The notes under the pieces are model-generated. The model searched no databases and was not told where the DNA came from. It was given only the letters and a program-made list of their open reading frames with translations. A stretch of DNA of 64,000 nt from DAOTXS01 sp034435055. GTDB taxonomy: Bacteria; Chloroflexota; Anaerolineae; UBA4142. Where the stretch lies: NCBI GenBank assembly GCA_034435055.1, contig DAOTXS010000039.1:128877-192876 (forward strand), written 5' to 3'. Positions 52,114 to 61,176 of the stretch are shown in pieces (position 1 is the first letter of the stretch; each line of letters begins with the position of its first letter). Both the position numbers and the translations under genes were made by a program.

Positions 52114-52878
52114 ATGACTAGTTCATACACAAAATCCGAATTGATGATCTGCGTTGCCGCGCGCTTGTTTCAAGATGGCACGACGGCATTCATCGGCACC
52201 GGGATTCCAATGCTGGCGGCAATGCTCGCGATGAAAACTCGCGCGCCGAATCTTGTCCCGGTGTTTGAATTTGGCGGCACCGGCGCAATTTTGGAAAAAC
52301 TGCCGCGCGCGGTCGGCGAGGCGCGCACGTTTCACAAAGCCATCGTCGCATCCGGCATTTGCGATACGATGGAAACCGCGCAACGCGGCTTTATCGATTA
52401 CGGTTTTCTCGGCGGCGCGCAAATCGATTGTTACGGCAATTTAAATAGCACGACGATTGGCGATCACGATCATCCCAAAGCACGCTTGCCGGGGAGTGGC
52501 GGCGGCAACGATGTGGGCAGTTTGTGTTGGATGACGGTCGCCATTATGCAACACGATAAACGCCGGTTCGTGCCGCAAGTCGATTTCATCACGACGCCGG
52601 GCTATCTCAATGGAGCCGGCGCGCGTCAAGCTGCCGGACTGCCGCGCGGAACCGGACCGGTCAACGTCGTCTCCACGCTCGCGTTGATGGATTATGAACC
52701 GACGACTTGCCGGATGCGATTGATTGCCACGCATCCCGGTGTAACGGTCGATGAGGTGATTGCGAACACCGGCTTTGAGTTGATTATCGCGGAGAAAGTT
52801 GGCACAAATGAACCGCCGAGCGCGGAAGAATTGCGCTTGTTGCGCGAGGAAATCGATCCGGAGAAATTGTACATCTAA
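52114..52878 (+). CDS. CoA-transferase subunit B
   Basis: 254 residues. Typical beta-subunit features: AFIGTGIPMLAAMLA, the PVFEFGGTGA segment with the candidate catalytic Glu, LPGSGGGNDVGS and VDFITTPGYL. It pairs with subunit A, whose gene lies 57 bases upstream across a small imperfect palindrome (CGTGATTCGTGATTTTCACG region). A bidirectional terminator follows. Confidence 0.85.
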   Translation: MTSSYTKSELMICVAARLFQDGTTAFIGTGIPMLAAMLAMKTRAPNLVPVFEFGGTGAILEKLPRAVGEARTFHKAIVASGICDTMETAQRGFIDYGFLGGAQIDCYGNLNSTTIGDHDHPKARLPGSGGGNDVGSLCWMTVAIMQHDKRRFVPQVDFITTPGYLNGAGARQAAGLPRGTGPVNVVSTLALMDYEPTTCRMRLIATHPGVTVDEVIANTGFELIIAEKVGTNEPPSAEELRLLREEIDPEKLYI

Positions 52879-52880
52879 CG

Positions 52881-52909
52881 ACAGAGGCGACCATATCGGT
52901 CGCCTCTGT
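52881..52909. terminator. Bidirectional terminator
   Basis: A perfect 12-bp stem ACAGAGGCGACC with GGTCGCCTCTGT and an ATATC loop lies between convergent genes. Confidence 0.8.
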
Positions 52910-52922
52910 GTTTGCAAACAGA

Positions 52923-53366
52923 TTACTTGACCGCCCGTCCGATCAGCGGGTACGAAAAATCTTTGCCGTGCCACACTTGCCACGCGGCGTACACTCCGTA
53001 CAACGTCCACGCGATCATCACGCCAAACGGAATGATGATCGAAACCATTGCCGGAATCATCGTGAACGGCATAATCGGTTCTGGATTTCCGGAATCGATC
53101 AGCAACGGCACAAAGATCGAACCGGCAAAGGTGAGTGCCCATCCGAGCCACAGCACAATTGCCACGCCGATTCCAAGCAATTGGTAAAGCGCAGCTTGCA
53201 ATCCGTGCCGCGCCGCGAAATTCGATTTGCCGCGTTGCGTAATCCAGATCAGTGCCGCTAACAAGATGCCGAGCATTCCGCGGCTGAACATGCCCAGCAG
53301 AATGCTAGCGTGCGCGAGTGTCGCATTTATTCGCTCGTCTTTTGTGATGGCTGTTTCGTTCAACAT
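52923..53366 (-). CDS. DUF4870/Tic20-like membrane protein
   Basis: 147 residues with three to four membrane helices. The opening DERINATLAHASILLGMFSRG and the FAARHGLQAALYQ segment are typical of DUF4870 proteins, whose function is not known. A very good ribosome binding site (ATAGGAGGACAAA) precedes the ATG. It is the last gene of a minus-strand membrane-stress-like operon. Confidence 0.75.
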   Translation of the reverse strand: MLNETAITKDERINATLAHASILLGMFSRGMLGILLAALIWITQRGKSNFAARHGLQAALYQLLGIGVAIVLWLGWALTFAGSIFVPLLIDSGNPEPIMPFTMIPAMVSIIIPFGVMIAWTLYGVYAAWQVWHGKDFSYPLIGRAVK

Positions 53367-53406
53367 TTTGTCCTCCTATCCCATCTACGTTCAGCGTGCC
53401 AAAAAG

Positions 53407-54240
53407 TTACGCCGCGCGGCGAGCGAGCGCAAAGAACAATGCGATGATGATGGCAATCAGTGGAATCATCAACCACAGAATCCACCAAAACGAAAACGCG
53501 AGCGCGCCGCGCGTGGCGAACCACCAAATGTTCCACAACACGGCGAAGAGAATCAGATTCACGAGCGAGAACGCCAGCCCGGCAAATATCAAGCCGCGTT
53601 CAGGATCCATCCGCCACGAACTGCCCCAACGAGCAAAGGCGATGAGCGGCTCGCGCGTCGCGACAAAGACGATCACGATGTTCAAAGCGACGAACAACGC
53701 GGAAATGCCAACAAACGTCAAGATGAATTCGTCGCGCGGTTGCCAGCCGTCCGGCATATCATTGATGTTGAAATGCGATGGCACGCGCTCCACCGGTAAC
53801 GTGGGATAAATGTACGCCGCCAGCGCGACAAGCAAGACGAACGTAACGAGAATTGGCGCGAGATACACCCAGCGAAATCGAACAGTTACCAGTTCGCGCG
53901 CAATCGCTGTGCCTTGTGCCAACCGGCGCGCATAAACGATGACCCACGCGGTCGCGCCTAAAAGTGCCGCAAGCATTGTAATAGTCAAGATGTTGATCGC
54001 ATCGCGCCCGGCAACATTCAGAAATTGCAAAACCATTCCGAATATCGCAACGCCAATGCCGACCGCCACAAACAACATACCGCCAAAACGATTCGTCTTG
54101 TCCCAGATTTCCCGGCTTGCGTACGCATAACCAACACGCATTCCGAAAATCGGATTGGGTCCAACGCGCGGCGCGAGAAAGTAGGTTGCCGCGCCGGCGA
54201 TAACAAGAATCGTGCCGATCAACAAACTAAAAGTCAGCAT
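53407..54240 (-). CDS. SdpI/DUF1648-family membrane protein
   Basis: 277 residues with seven to eight membrane helices. GPNPIFGMRVGYAYASREIWDKTNRFGG is the SdpI-family signature; the central part (YPTLPVERVPSHFNINDMPDGW) is the DUF1648 motif. In Bacillus SdpI gives immunity and relays a signal to an autorepressor; a similar sensor role is possible because a GntR repressor heads this gene set. Confidence 0.82.
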   Translation of the reverse strand: MLTFSLLIGTILVIAGAATYFLAPRVGPNPIFGMRVGYAYASREIWDKTNRFGGMLFVAVGIGVAIFGMVLQFLNVAGRDAINILTITMLAALLGATAWVIVYARRLAQGTAIARELVTVRFRWVYLAPILVTFVLLVALAAYIYPTLPVERVPSHFNINDMPDGWQPRDEFILTFVGISALFVALNIVIVFVATREPLIAFARWGSSWRMDPERGLIFAGLAFSLVNLILFAVLWNIWWFATRGALAFSFWWILWLMIPLIAIIIALFFALARRAA

Positions 54241-54278
54241 ATCCTTACCTCTTTGCGCGTCAGATATGACCTAAAATA

Positions 54279-54334
54279 TTCGCAGATGGCACAGATTATT
54301 TTTTTCTGCGCGAAGCGTCTGTGTCATCTGCGGA
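54279..54334. repeat. Palindromic repeat (CGCAGATGGCACAGA type)
   Basis: Arms 54279-54295 and 54318-54334 differ at two of 17 positions. It lies between the SdpI-like and small membrane-protein genes. Confidence 0.65.
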
Positions 54335-54343
54335 TAACGTGGG

Positions 54344-54532
54344 CTATCCTTTTCGCCGTTCGCGCAACCGCAAGCCGCCCAACAAAATGATCGACGCTGC
54401 CGCGCCGCCGCCAAGAATGAGCAAGACTCGTGCCGCTTGCGGGGCGTCGCCGAGTGCCATCGAGGCGGCAAGAATGACCGCCGCCCAGATGAGTGCTTCC
54501 ACGATAATCGCGATGTTCCATCGACTTTGCAT
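54344..54532 (-). CDS. Small two-helix membrane protein
   Basis: 62 residues with two hydrophobic segments (about 7-26 and 34-53) and a basic C-terminus. A good ribosome binding site (AGGAGAAAG) precedes the ATG, 8 bases after the DUF4177 gene. No family recognised. Probably part of the same membrane-linked operon. Confidence 0.65.
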   Translation of the reverse strand: MQSRWNIAIIVEALIWAAVILAASMALGDAPQAARVLLILGGGAAASIILLGGLRLRERRKG

Positions 54533-54540
54533 GCTTTCTC

Positions 54541-54765
54541 CTAACTCTGGACGCCGGGCATTGATCGGCGGCGACGTACTGCATCGGTCAGCGGACGTTT
54601 GGCGACGATGGTTACTTTGCCACTGCCTTCGGGCGTGTAGACTGCAAAAACTTCCCAGCCCTCTTCACCCCATTCATTCAGCGTCGCTTCGATGTTTTCA
54701 TCCTTCGTGCCCCACCAATGACCGATAGTTTGGGCGCGATATTCCCACGAGATTTTATCCGCCAT
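54541..54765 (-). CDS. DUF4177-like small protein
   Basis: 74 residues. WEYRAQTIGHWW near the start and LNEWGEEGWEVFAV are the hallmarks of DUF4177 proteins, small beta-rich proteins of unknown function. It begins 4 bases after the slipin gene. Confidence 0.7.
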   Translation of the reverse strand: MADKISWEYRAQTIGHWWGTKDENIEATLNEWGEEGWEVFAVYTPEGSGKVTIVAKRPLTDAVRRRRSMPGVQS

Positions 54766-54769
54766 TCTC

Positions 54770-55708
54770 TCAACTCGCTTTCGATTGTCCGGAATGTTGA
54801 GCCGCCAACGAAGTCAAGCCGGCAAGTCCGCCCAGGTTCATCGTATCGATGGCACTGCTCGGCACGATAACGAGCGCACCTTTTTCCTTCAATCCCTCGA
54901 ACAGCATATTCATCGCGCGCAAATGCAAGGCGGTTGGATTCTCGATGTACGCTTGCGAGGCGTCCGCAAAACTTGCCGCGATTTGTTTTTCCGATTCGCC
55001 CAGAATCACGCGCGCTTGCCGTTCGCGTTCTGCTTGCGCCTGCCGGCTCATCGCGTCTTCCAAATCTTGCGGGATGACAATGTCGCGAATCTCAACCGAT
55101 TGCACCGTCACACCCCACGGCGTTGTGCGTTGATCAATAATCTGTTGCAATTCTTTGTCGATCGTACTCCGCCCGACCAAAATATCGGCGAGCATCATTC
55201 TGCCGATGATGTCGCGCAACGCGGTTTGCGCCGCCCAATCGACGGCGGCACGGTAGTTTTCAACTTCGAGGGCGGCTTTTTGTGCGTCCCACACGACCCA
55301 GAACAACACCGCATCGACATCGACGGGGACAGTATCTTTCGTCAGCGTCTTTTGCGCCGCGAATGGCGTAACGATGACGCGCTGATCGATCCACGACGAA
55401 ACCGACTCGATGATCGGAATGATCCAGAACAAGCCGGGCCCGCCCACGCGATTGAATTTGCCAAAGCGCAGCACAATTGCCTTTTCCCATTGATTCGCAA
55501 TTTTCAATGCGAATAAAACGATAAACGCCGGCACGAACGATACGAGCATCCAGACCGGTACGCGATTATCCGCAAATTCTCCGGTGAGAACACTAGCGAG
55601 ACTACCCAGCGATAAGATCACAAAGAACAACGTAACGGCAACCGGGTTGGTCTGCTTGGGATCATAACTCGATTTGCGACGTGCCATAATGGGAGTCAAC
55701 ATTTCCAT
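54770..55708 (-). CDS. Slipin/SPFH-domain membrane protein
   Basis: 312 residues. Two N-terminal membrane segments (about 22-70) are followed by a band-7/SPFH domain (EKAIVLRFGKFNRVGGPGLFWIIPIIE) and a coiled-coil region with QAQAERERQARVILGESEKQIA, as in stomatin/slipin proteins that organise membrane microdomains. The start at 55708 is set by AGGAGGTTTCAAA. It lies directly behind the GntR gene. Confidence 0.88.
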   Translation of the reverse strand: MEMLTPIMARRKSSYDPKQTNPVAVTLFFVILSLGSLASVLTGEFADNRVPVWMLVSFVPAFIVLFALKIANQWEKAIVLRFGKFNRVGGPGLFWIIPIIESVSSWIDQRVIVTPFAAQKTLTKDTVPVDVDAVLFWVVWDAQKAALEVENYRAAVDWAAQTALRDIIGRMMLADILVGRSTIDKELQQIIDQRTTPWGVTVQSVEIRDIVIPQDLEDAMSRQAQAERERQARVILGESEKQIAASFADASQAYIENPTALHLRAMNMLFEGLKEKGALVIVPSSAIDTMNLGGLAGLTSLAAQHSGQSKAS

Positions 55709-55719
55709 TTTGAAACCTC

Positions 55720-56115
55720 CTATGCTTTTTTCTGCCGCGTCCAACGTGTGAGCTGCGTCTCAAACGCATCTCGAATTTCGTCGGGCGTGTAACCGGTGCT
55801 CAACGCTTTGCCGATAACGCCATCGATCATCGCTTTGAGTTGCTCTTGCCGCACCCGCGACAAGTGCGCATTGTCGGGACGCTCGCGCACGTACGTGCCA
55901 CGTCCTTGTTGCGTGGTGATGACGTTATCGATATCCAATTGATCGTATGCCCGCGCCACCGTGTTGGGATTAATTCGCAAATCAGTCGCCAACTCGCGCA
56001 CGGTGGGCAACTGCTCGCCCGGTTTCAGTCGCCCGGTGGCAACTTGATGCTTAACCGAATGAACGATCTGCAAATAAATCGGCACCGCACTGTCGGGATC
56101 GATCCGGAGCTCCAT
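55720..56115 (-). CDS. GntR regulator, YtrA subfamily
   Basis: 131 residues. An N-terminal winged helix (LKPGEQLPTVRELATDLRINPNTVARAYDQL) and a short helical C-terminus are typical of the YtrA subfamily, which usually represses its own operon for membrane proteins. An ATG one codon earlier (56118) is possible; 56115 gives better spacing from AAAGG. An inverted repeat at 56130-56156 is the likely binding site. Confidence 0.88.
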   Translation of the reverse strand: MELRIDPDSAVPIYLQIVHSVKHQVATGRLKPGEQLPTVRELATDLRINPNTVARAYDQLDIDNVITTQQGRGTYVRERPDNAHLSRVRQEQLKAMIDGVIGKALSTGYTPDEIRDAFETQLTRWTRQKKA

Positions 56116-56129
56116 CATTCGCCTTTCAA

Positions 56130-56156
56130 AATTGTATTAATCGAACTAGTACAATT
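56130..56156. promoter_or_regulatory. Candidate YtrA-type operator and promoter
   Basis: AATTGTATTA and TAGTACAATT (10-bp arms, one mismatch, 7-bp centre) lie 15 bases before the GntR gene. On the minus strand TATAAT overlaps it (56154-56159) and TTGACA is at 56168-56173, though their mutual spacing (8 bp) is too short for them to form one promoter. The placement fits autorepression. Confidence 0.65.
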
Positions 56157-56180
56157 ATACCACACCTTGTCAAGCGGACA

Positions 56181-56220
56181 TAAAAAAAGACCTGCCGGGT
56201 TTGGGAAACCTGGCAGGTCT
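56181..56220 (-). terminator. Terminator after the exported unknown
   Basis: On the minus strand AGACCTGCC pairs with GGCAGGTCT (56188-56220) and is followed by seven T. Confidence 0.85.
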
Positions 56221-56229
56221 CGATCTTTT

Positions 56230-57219
56230 TTATCGCCACCAATCTTTGCGCGAGCGTGGTTCCATAAACGCGCCATTATCGCGCACCGCAACTTTGACCT
56301 CGTTCGATTTGGCTGTCCCAAACGGCTGACGTGCGCGCAAAGCCGGCAGATTTCCGCGTCCCGCACTATTCATTTGTTGATACAACGCTAGCAAATCCAG
56401 ATCAACCTGAATCCCTTCGATGTGTAGGGCGTATCCACTCACAATCGTATCGCTGCGCGTGTACTTGAACGTGATGCGGTCGGCATCTGCGTACAAAACT
56501 AGCGCGCGAAAACCGTTCATAATATCGGAACCACCTGACGGCAGGTATAACGTTTCGCCGGGTGTCGCGCTCAAGCCGATCAGCGTAACTTCGGGATCAT
56601 CGATGAGTCCAGTCCGGCAATTGCATCCCCAGTCCCAATTGTAAACCCGATAGGTCGCTTTGATCGGACGCGTTGAATTGTCTGCGAACAAGGTCTTGAG
56701 TTGCGGTCCCTCGGGATCCGTCGCGCCTTGCAAATCGAGCAATTGCAAAGTGGCTTGGGTTGGCGCAAAGCCGCGCAGATTCAAATTGAGATCGGCGTGT
56801 TGTGCGGCGGGACGGTCGCTGGGTGGCGGCGGAACAGGCAGCGTGCTGAATGACACGCTTGGGGCAGACACGCGGGTGGCAGTGGCAGAAATCGGTGTAG
56901 TGTTGCTCGCCGTTGTCGTTGCGGTTGCATTAATTCTCGCCGTTGGAGTTCGCGTGCTGGTTCTGCCCGGCACATTCGTTGGCGTGGCAATCGGCGTGTT
57001 GGTTGGCGCAAGCGTCGGCGAAGGGGTTAGTGAAGCCACAACTGGGATGACGTAGATGATTGTGACCGGCGGGCTGGGCGCGCGCGCGATTTGTTGCGTC
57101 GATGTGCTGCCGAGACCGATTTGCGAAAGCACAAGGACACCCAGCCCGATTAAAACGATTACACCAATTGCCGCGAGAATCCAATATTGGGTATTCGTTT
57201 TGAATGGATTGACTGGCAT
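56230..57219 (-). CDS. Membrane-anchored exported protein with Thr/Pro linker, unknown
   Basis: 329 residues: an N-terminal membrane helix (about 12-33), a long Thr/Pro/Ala/Ser linker (about 50-140) and a roughly 190-residue outer domain containing YNWDWGCNCRTGLID. No family recognised. The start at MPVNPFKTN is chosen because it gives a sensible N-terminus, but AGGAAGGAAA lies 15 bases upstream, which is far. Same general design as the proteins at 3664, 58808 and 60078. Confidence 0.65.
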   Translation of the reverse strand: MPVNPFKTNTQYWILAAIGVIVLIGLGVLVLSQIGLGSTSTQQIARAPSPPVTIIYVIPVVASLTPSPTLAPTNTPIATPTNVPGRTSTRTPTARINATATTTASNTTPISATATRVSAPSVSFSTLPVPPPPSDRPAAQHADLNLNLRGFAPTQATLQLLDLQGATDPEGPQLKTLFADNSTRPIKATYRVYNWDWGCNCRTGLIDDPEVTLIGLSATPGETLYLPSGGSDIMNGFRALVLYADADRITFKYTRSDTIVSGYALHIEGIQVDLDLLALYQQMNSAGRGNLPALRARQPFGTAKSNEVKVAVRDNGAFMEPRSRKDWWR

Positions 57220-57388
57220 ATATTCGATTGTTTTCCTTCCTGTATTGTTTTGCCGCGCGCAGAGCATCCACGCAATCGACAATACGTTGATTGCACAAAC
57301 CCCGCATCACCTTGTCGGCAAAACCCAAGCGCGCAAATTCTAACAGACGCGGGTAGCGTGTCAAGGGGTGGGTAGTTCCAAAATACTT

Positions 57389-57417
57389 TTGACACTCTTT
57401 AATCGTCGGACTATAAT
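57389..57417 (+). promoter_or_regulatory. Perfect consensus promoter
   Basis: TTGACA (57389-57394), a 17-bp spacer and TATAAT (57412-57417). The predicted leader before the next gene is about 200 nt long; apart from this promoter I see no feature in 57283-57623. Confidence 0.85.
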
Positions 57418-57623
57418 TCTTTTTATAGGGGAAGACGTGGCACTGTTGATTGCTCTTTTGCCAAACAATTCGATGCAGATGTGAGTGCGCGAATCCTGAT
57501 GGTCGAACTGGTTGACTTGGGTTAGAGTCACAAGCATAATGCCAGAACAAACTTGACGATTTTGCGAGGATGCGGTACACGTGTGCCATTTCCTCAGCAT
57601 AGCGTTCAACCAAAGGAGGTAAG

Positions 57624-58322
57624 TTGGAAAAACCTAGCGGCAACACGATCAAGACCGCGCCATCCGCCAATGATCTTGTGCTTACTGTGAATCAGATTGC
57701 TGGCGTGTACGCGTCGTGTGTGATCTTGGATAAATATCACAAGGTAAATGAAATTCATATCGTCGCCTCTACCACGCGCAAGCCCAAGCAAATCGTCCGC
57801 GATGTTGAAACGATGCTCTTTGTCAAGCATCGCGTCAAGATCGATTATCGGACGATCAGTATGGTTCAAGTGCCCGATGAACAGTTATTGCGGATTCCAA
57901 TTGCGCGGCCTGAAATTCGCGAGGTAACCGAAGATATCTTTGGCGACCAGAAACGAATCCGCGTAACCATTCAAGGCGCCAGCCGCACGATTACGGGGCA
58001 GGCGCAAGAAAAGATCACCAATCCAACGCCTTTTCACACCGTCGCCCGCGCGACGATCAACGCGCTCGAAAAACTTTTGAACCACACCATCGACGTGCGG
58101 TTGGATTATGCCGAGACTTTTCGATTAGGCGCGCACGAAATTGTGGTGATCGTCGTTACCTCGATCATCGACGACCGCGAAGAAACCTTTGTCGGATCGA
58201 GTTTCGTCGGCGGACGACCGATGGAATCTGCCGCGCGCGCGACCTTGGATGCATTGAATCGACGCATTCACAACTTGACGATTCAAGCCCCGCGTGAGGC
58301 AGACGCAACGGATTTGATGTAA
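57624..58322 (+). CDS. Conserved-looking hypothetical protein, two-part
   Basis: 232 residues starting at TTG behind an ideal Shine-Dalgarno (AAAGGAGGT, 5 nt spacing). The N-terminal part (about 18-85, SCVILDKYHKVNEIHIVAST) and the C-terminal part (about 108-220, with HTVARATINALEKLL and SAARATLDALNRRI) look like alpha/beta ligand-binding folds; the C-terminal part seems to contain two half-repeats. No Cys/His site, no signal peptide. I do not recognise the family. The perfect promoter suggests high expression. Confidence 0.7.
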   Translation: MEKPSGNTIKTAPSANDLVLTVNQIAGVYASCVILDKYHKVNEIHIVASTTRKPKQIVRDVETMLFVKHRVKIDYRTISMVQVPDEQLLRIPIARPEIREVTEDIFGDQKRIRVTIQGASRTITGQAQEKITNPTPFHTVARATINALEKLLNHTIDVRLDYAETFRLGAHEIVVIVVTSIIDDREETFVGSSFVGGRPMESAARATLDALNRRIHNLTIQAPREADATDLM

Positions 58323-58466
58323 CGCCAATCGAATTGACTTTGGCTAGAACTAGTGCAGCAACGTGAAAAAGTTGCATCCAAAGCTGATGTGGAAACACCG
58401 ACCAATGCGGCGATCAATCATTTGCCCATTACGCACTTTCATGTTGATGCACTGCTAGGATGCCTG

Positions 58467-58706
58467 ATGCCAACTCCCAATCCCAAAATCGCTGAGCAAT
58501 TGCGTGCGGCACGTGCGGAACTGGCGCGAGTCAAAGCGGAGAAACTCAAATTGTTCCCGCCCAATCCGCATCCGTTCATCCAAGCGGACGATTTTCCAGC
58601 AAAGGCGACGCCGGAACAAATCCAAAAACGCAATGCTTTGATTGCACGCATCGAAGAACTCGAACGACAGATTGCCGATCTTGAAGAGCGTTTGTATACC
58701 AAATGA
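58467..58706 (+). CDS. Small coiled-coil protein
   Basis: 79 residues from an ATG preceded by CTAGGATG. Two charged helices (about 6-28 and 48-76, AEQLRAARAELARVKAEK and IARIEELERQIADLEERL) flank a Pro-rich loop, predicting a helical hairpin. No family recognised. The region 58323-58466 before it holds nothing I can name. Confidence 0.55.
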   Translation: MPTPNPKIAEQLRAARAELARVKAEKLKLFPPNPHPFIQADDFPAKATPEQIQKRNALIARIEELERQIADLEERLYTK

Positions 58707-58807
58707 TCGTCGATGAGCCGATGCACTGGGAACATTCTCCTATTGCCGTCAGGATCGCTCGTCGCTAGACTCACCGATGTCTGAAGGTCAACGCCGAGGA
58801 GAGATAA

Positions 58808-59827
58808 ATGAGGAAATTGGTTGGGTTGTTTTTCATCGTGTTTGTGCTTTCGCTTACGGCTTGTTCATCCGACTCGCCACTATTTACGCCGACGCCCGCG
58901 CCGCACGCAACGTGGACGCCTACGCGCGTCCGACCGGCAAGCGCAACTTCCGTACCCGTTCCGTCCTCAGCATCCACTTTACCGCCGACCAATATTCCCA
59001 CGCTTGCGTCGTCTCAAACGCCCATTCCGCCACCAACGGTCAAGCCGGGTTTGTACGTCACGAATCTCCGCATCGATCCCAATCCGCCGTTGCGCGGCGT
59101 TGATTTGTTTTTCTACCCCAGTTTTTTGAACGCCACCGGCACGGTGCAAAATTTTCGATGGTTGGTTTACATCTATCGCGCCGGCAACTTGACCACCTCG
59201 TTCAGCGAAACAACAGCTGGCTTATTTGCGATTCCGACCGGCAATAGTACTTTAAAATCGATTGGCTCGTGGAAGATCGCACTCGGCGGACCCTGCGAAA
59301 ATTTTGTCGCGCGGGTTGCTTGGTTCGATGAAAACAACAAAGCGATCAGTTTTACAAAGCCCGATGGTCAAGTGTTCGAGCATGCTTTTACCGTCTGTGC
59401 GGCAAGTGATTTGCCCTCGCCTACGCCGGGCTCCAGTCCAACGCCAACGCCCACCCCCACCTTTGCGCCCGGCGTTTTTGTCATGGATATTCGTACCGAA
59501 CCGCATCCGCCGACGCGTGGGTCTGACCTGAAATTCTATGTGACGTTTGTCAATACAATTGGCTCCCTGCAATCGTACCGCTGGAATCTCTACCTCTATA
59601 AACCGGGCGAGCGCAATTCGTACGGGGAAGTAACGCAAACCACCACGACGCTTGGCATCGGCATCAATGAGTACCAAGCCGATGGCGTTTGGAAATTGCC
59701 GTTAGGCGGTCCGTGCGAAGATTTCGTCGCGCGCGTGGGCTGGTTCGATCAGGAGAATAAACTCAAAATGTTCGTCAAGTTCGAAAATCAAGTGTACGAA
59801 AAAACGTTTGCCGTTTGTCCACCTTAA
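58808..59827 (+). CDS. Lipoprotein with two tandem Ig-like domains
   Basis: 339 residues. Signal sequence with lipobox LTAC (Cys19), a Pro/Thr/Ser linker (25-75), then two repeats of about 120 residues joined by a second Pro/Thr linker (205-220). Each repeat has a G(L/V)(Y/F)V opening, a YRW/FRW core, GGPCE and R-V-x-W-F-D, and a closing TVC or AVC. The GGPCE Cys and the closing Cys may form a disulfide. It resembles the paralogue at 60078. Likely a surface binding protein; ligand unknown. Confidence 0.75.
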   Translation: MRKLVGLFFIVFVLSLTACSSDSPLFTPTPAPHATWTPTRVRPASATSVPVPSSASTLPPTNIPTLASSQTPIPPPTVKPGLYVTNLRIDPNPPLRGVDLFFYPSFLNATGTVQNFRWLVYIYRAGNLTTSFSETTAGLFAIPTGNSTLKSIGSWKIALGGPCENFVARVAWFDENNKAISFTKPDGQVFEHAFTVCAASDLPSPTPGSSPTPTPTPTFAPGVFVMDIRTEPHPPTRGSDLKFYVTFVNTIGSLQSYRWNLYLYKPGERNSYGEVTQTTTTLGIGINEYQADGVWKLPLGGPCEDFVARVGWFDQENKLKMFVKFENQVYEKTFAVCPP

Positions 59828-59846
59828 CGCGCAAATTGCCGCAACG

Positions 59847-59878
59847 GGCGTTGGCGTATTCAACCGCCAACGCCTTTC
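59847..59878 (+). terminator. Terminator between the two lipoprotein genes
   Basis: A perfect 9-bp stem GGCGTTGGC with GCCAACGCC and a 10-nt loop is followed by TTTCT. Confidence 0.7.
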
Positions 59879-60077
59879 TATTTGGACAATAGGAAATTCT
59901 TCTCATTGCTATTTGGGGCGGTTCTGGAATAGAGTGTGCGACGGGGGTTTTGTTTGCCATTGCGCAATGCCGCGCGTTTGTGCGTGGCTTTTTGTTTTTT
60001 GGGGAGGAGGTGTCATCCAAAAGTTTTGATCGTAGCGTCCAGATAATCTTACCACATTTCGAAAGGAGAATTGAAGC

Positions 60078-61154
60078 ATGTTTAGAAAAATTATTCTTGT
60101 GCTTGCGGCAATGTTGTTATTGAGTATCATTGTTGCCTGCGCACCCACACCAACCGCCACACCGGTACCTTTGCCAACCCAAGTTCCACCGCAACCTACC
60201 GCCACCAAACCACCAACCGTTCCGCCGACGGCGGTCCCGCCCACGCCGGTGCCGCCAACACCGGTCCCGACCACTCGTCCGCCAACCGTTCCACCGACGG
60301 CGGTCCCACCCACGCCGGTGCCGCCCACGCCAGTTCCACCGACGGCCGTGCCGCCCACTGCCGTCCCGCCCGGCCTCTACGTTACGAATGTGCGAATTTC
60401 GCCTGATCGCCCGGCATTCAATCAGCAAGTTACTTTTGCAACCACGTTCCAGAATACGGCGTCCGGCGATCAAAATCTCCGCTGGGCGGTGTATATCTTT
60501 AAAGCGGACGAAGCCAACAAATCGAATAATGAAACGGCGGCACTGTTCTCAACCTTCCCGCCGGGTGTGCGCGAATTCAATTCGCCGGGTGGATTCCGCT
60601 ACGGACCGACCGGTCGCGCGTGCGAATATTTCTTTGTGCGCGTGGGCTGGATCAATGCCGAAGCCAAGATCGTTTGGTTTAATGATCCCACCGGCAAGTT
60701 GTATGAAAAAGGTTTTCAAGTTTGCGATGTCAACGTGATTCCCACGTTGCCGCCGCCCCCACCCACGCCCGTTGGGGCAGTGCCAACACTCGCACCCGGT
60801 TTGTTCGTAACCGATTTGCGCATTCAGCCCGCGCCGCTGCGCGGAGTTGATCTAAGTTTCTTCCCCACCTTCACCAACACCAAAGGTACCCAGATGACCT
60901 TCACGTGGCGGGTCTTGATCTACCGCGCCGAAAATCGTGCGACGTCGTACAGCGAAACATCCTGGCTCCAAACCCATTTCCAAGTCAACCCGGGCGAAGT
61001 GCAATCGCTGGGCAAATGGAAACTCGCGCTGGGCGGTCCGTGCGAAAACTTTTTTGCGCGGGTGGGCTGGTTGGACGTCAACAATCAGACCCAGTTCTTT
61101 TTCAAACCGGACGGCACGGTCTTTGAAAAATCGTTTGCCGTTTGTCCGCCGTAA
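60078..61154 (+). CDS. Lipoprotein with two tandem Ig-like domains, paralogue
   Basis: 358 residues. Lipobox IVAC (Cys21), then a strikingly regular linker of P-P-T-x-V/P units (28-97), then two repeats like those of the previous gene (LRWAVYIF and FTWRVLIYR cores; ACEYFFVRVGW and GGPCENFFARVGW; closing QVC and AVC). The pair arose by duplication. AAAGGAGAATTG precedes the ATG. The 59879-60077 stretch before it shows no gene. Confidence 0.75.
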   Translation: MFRKIILVLAAMLLLSIIVACAPTPTATPVPLPTQVPPQPTATKPPTVPPTAVPPTPVPPTPVPTTRPPTVPPTAVPPTPVPPTPVPPTAVPPTAVPPGLYVTNVRISPDRPAFNQQVTFATTFQNTASGDQNLRWAVYIFKADEANKSNNETAALFSTFPPGVREFNSPGGFRYGPTGRACEYFFVRVGWINAEAKIVWFNDPTGKLYEKGFQVCDVNVIPTLPPPPPTPVGAVPTLAPGLFVTDLRIQPAPLRGVDLSFFPTFTNTKGTQMTFTWRVLIYRAENRATSYSETSWLQTHFQVNPGEVQSLGKWKLALGGPCENFFARVGWLDVNNQTQFFFKPDGTVFEKSFAVCPP

Positions 61155-61176
61155 TCAAAACGTTCGATACCCAAAC

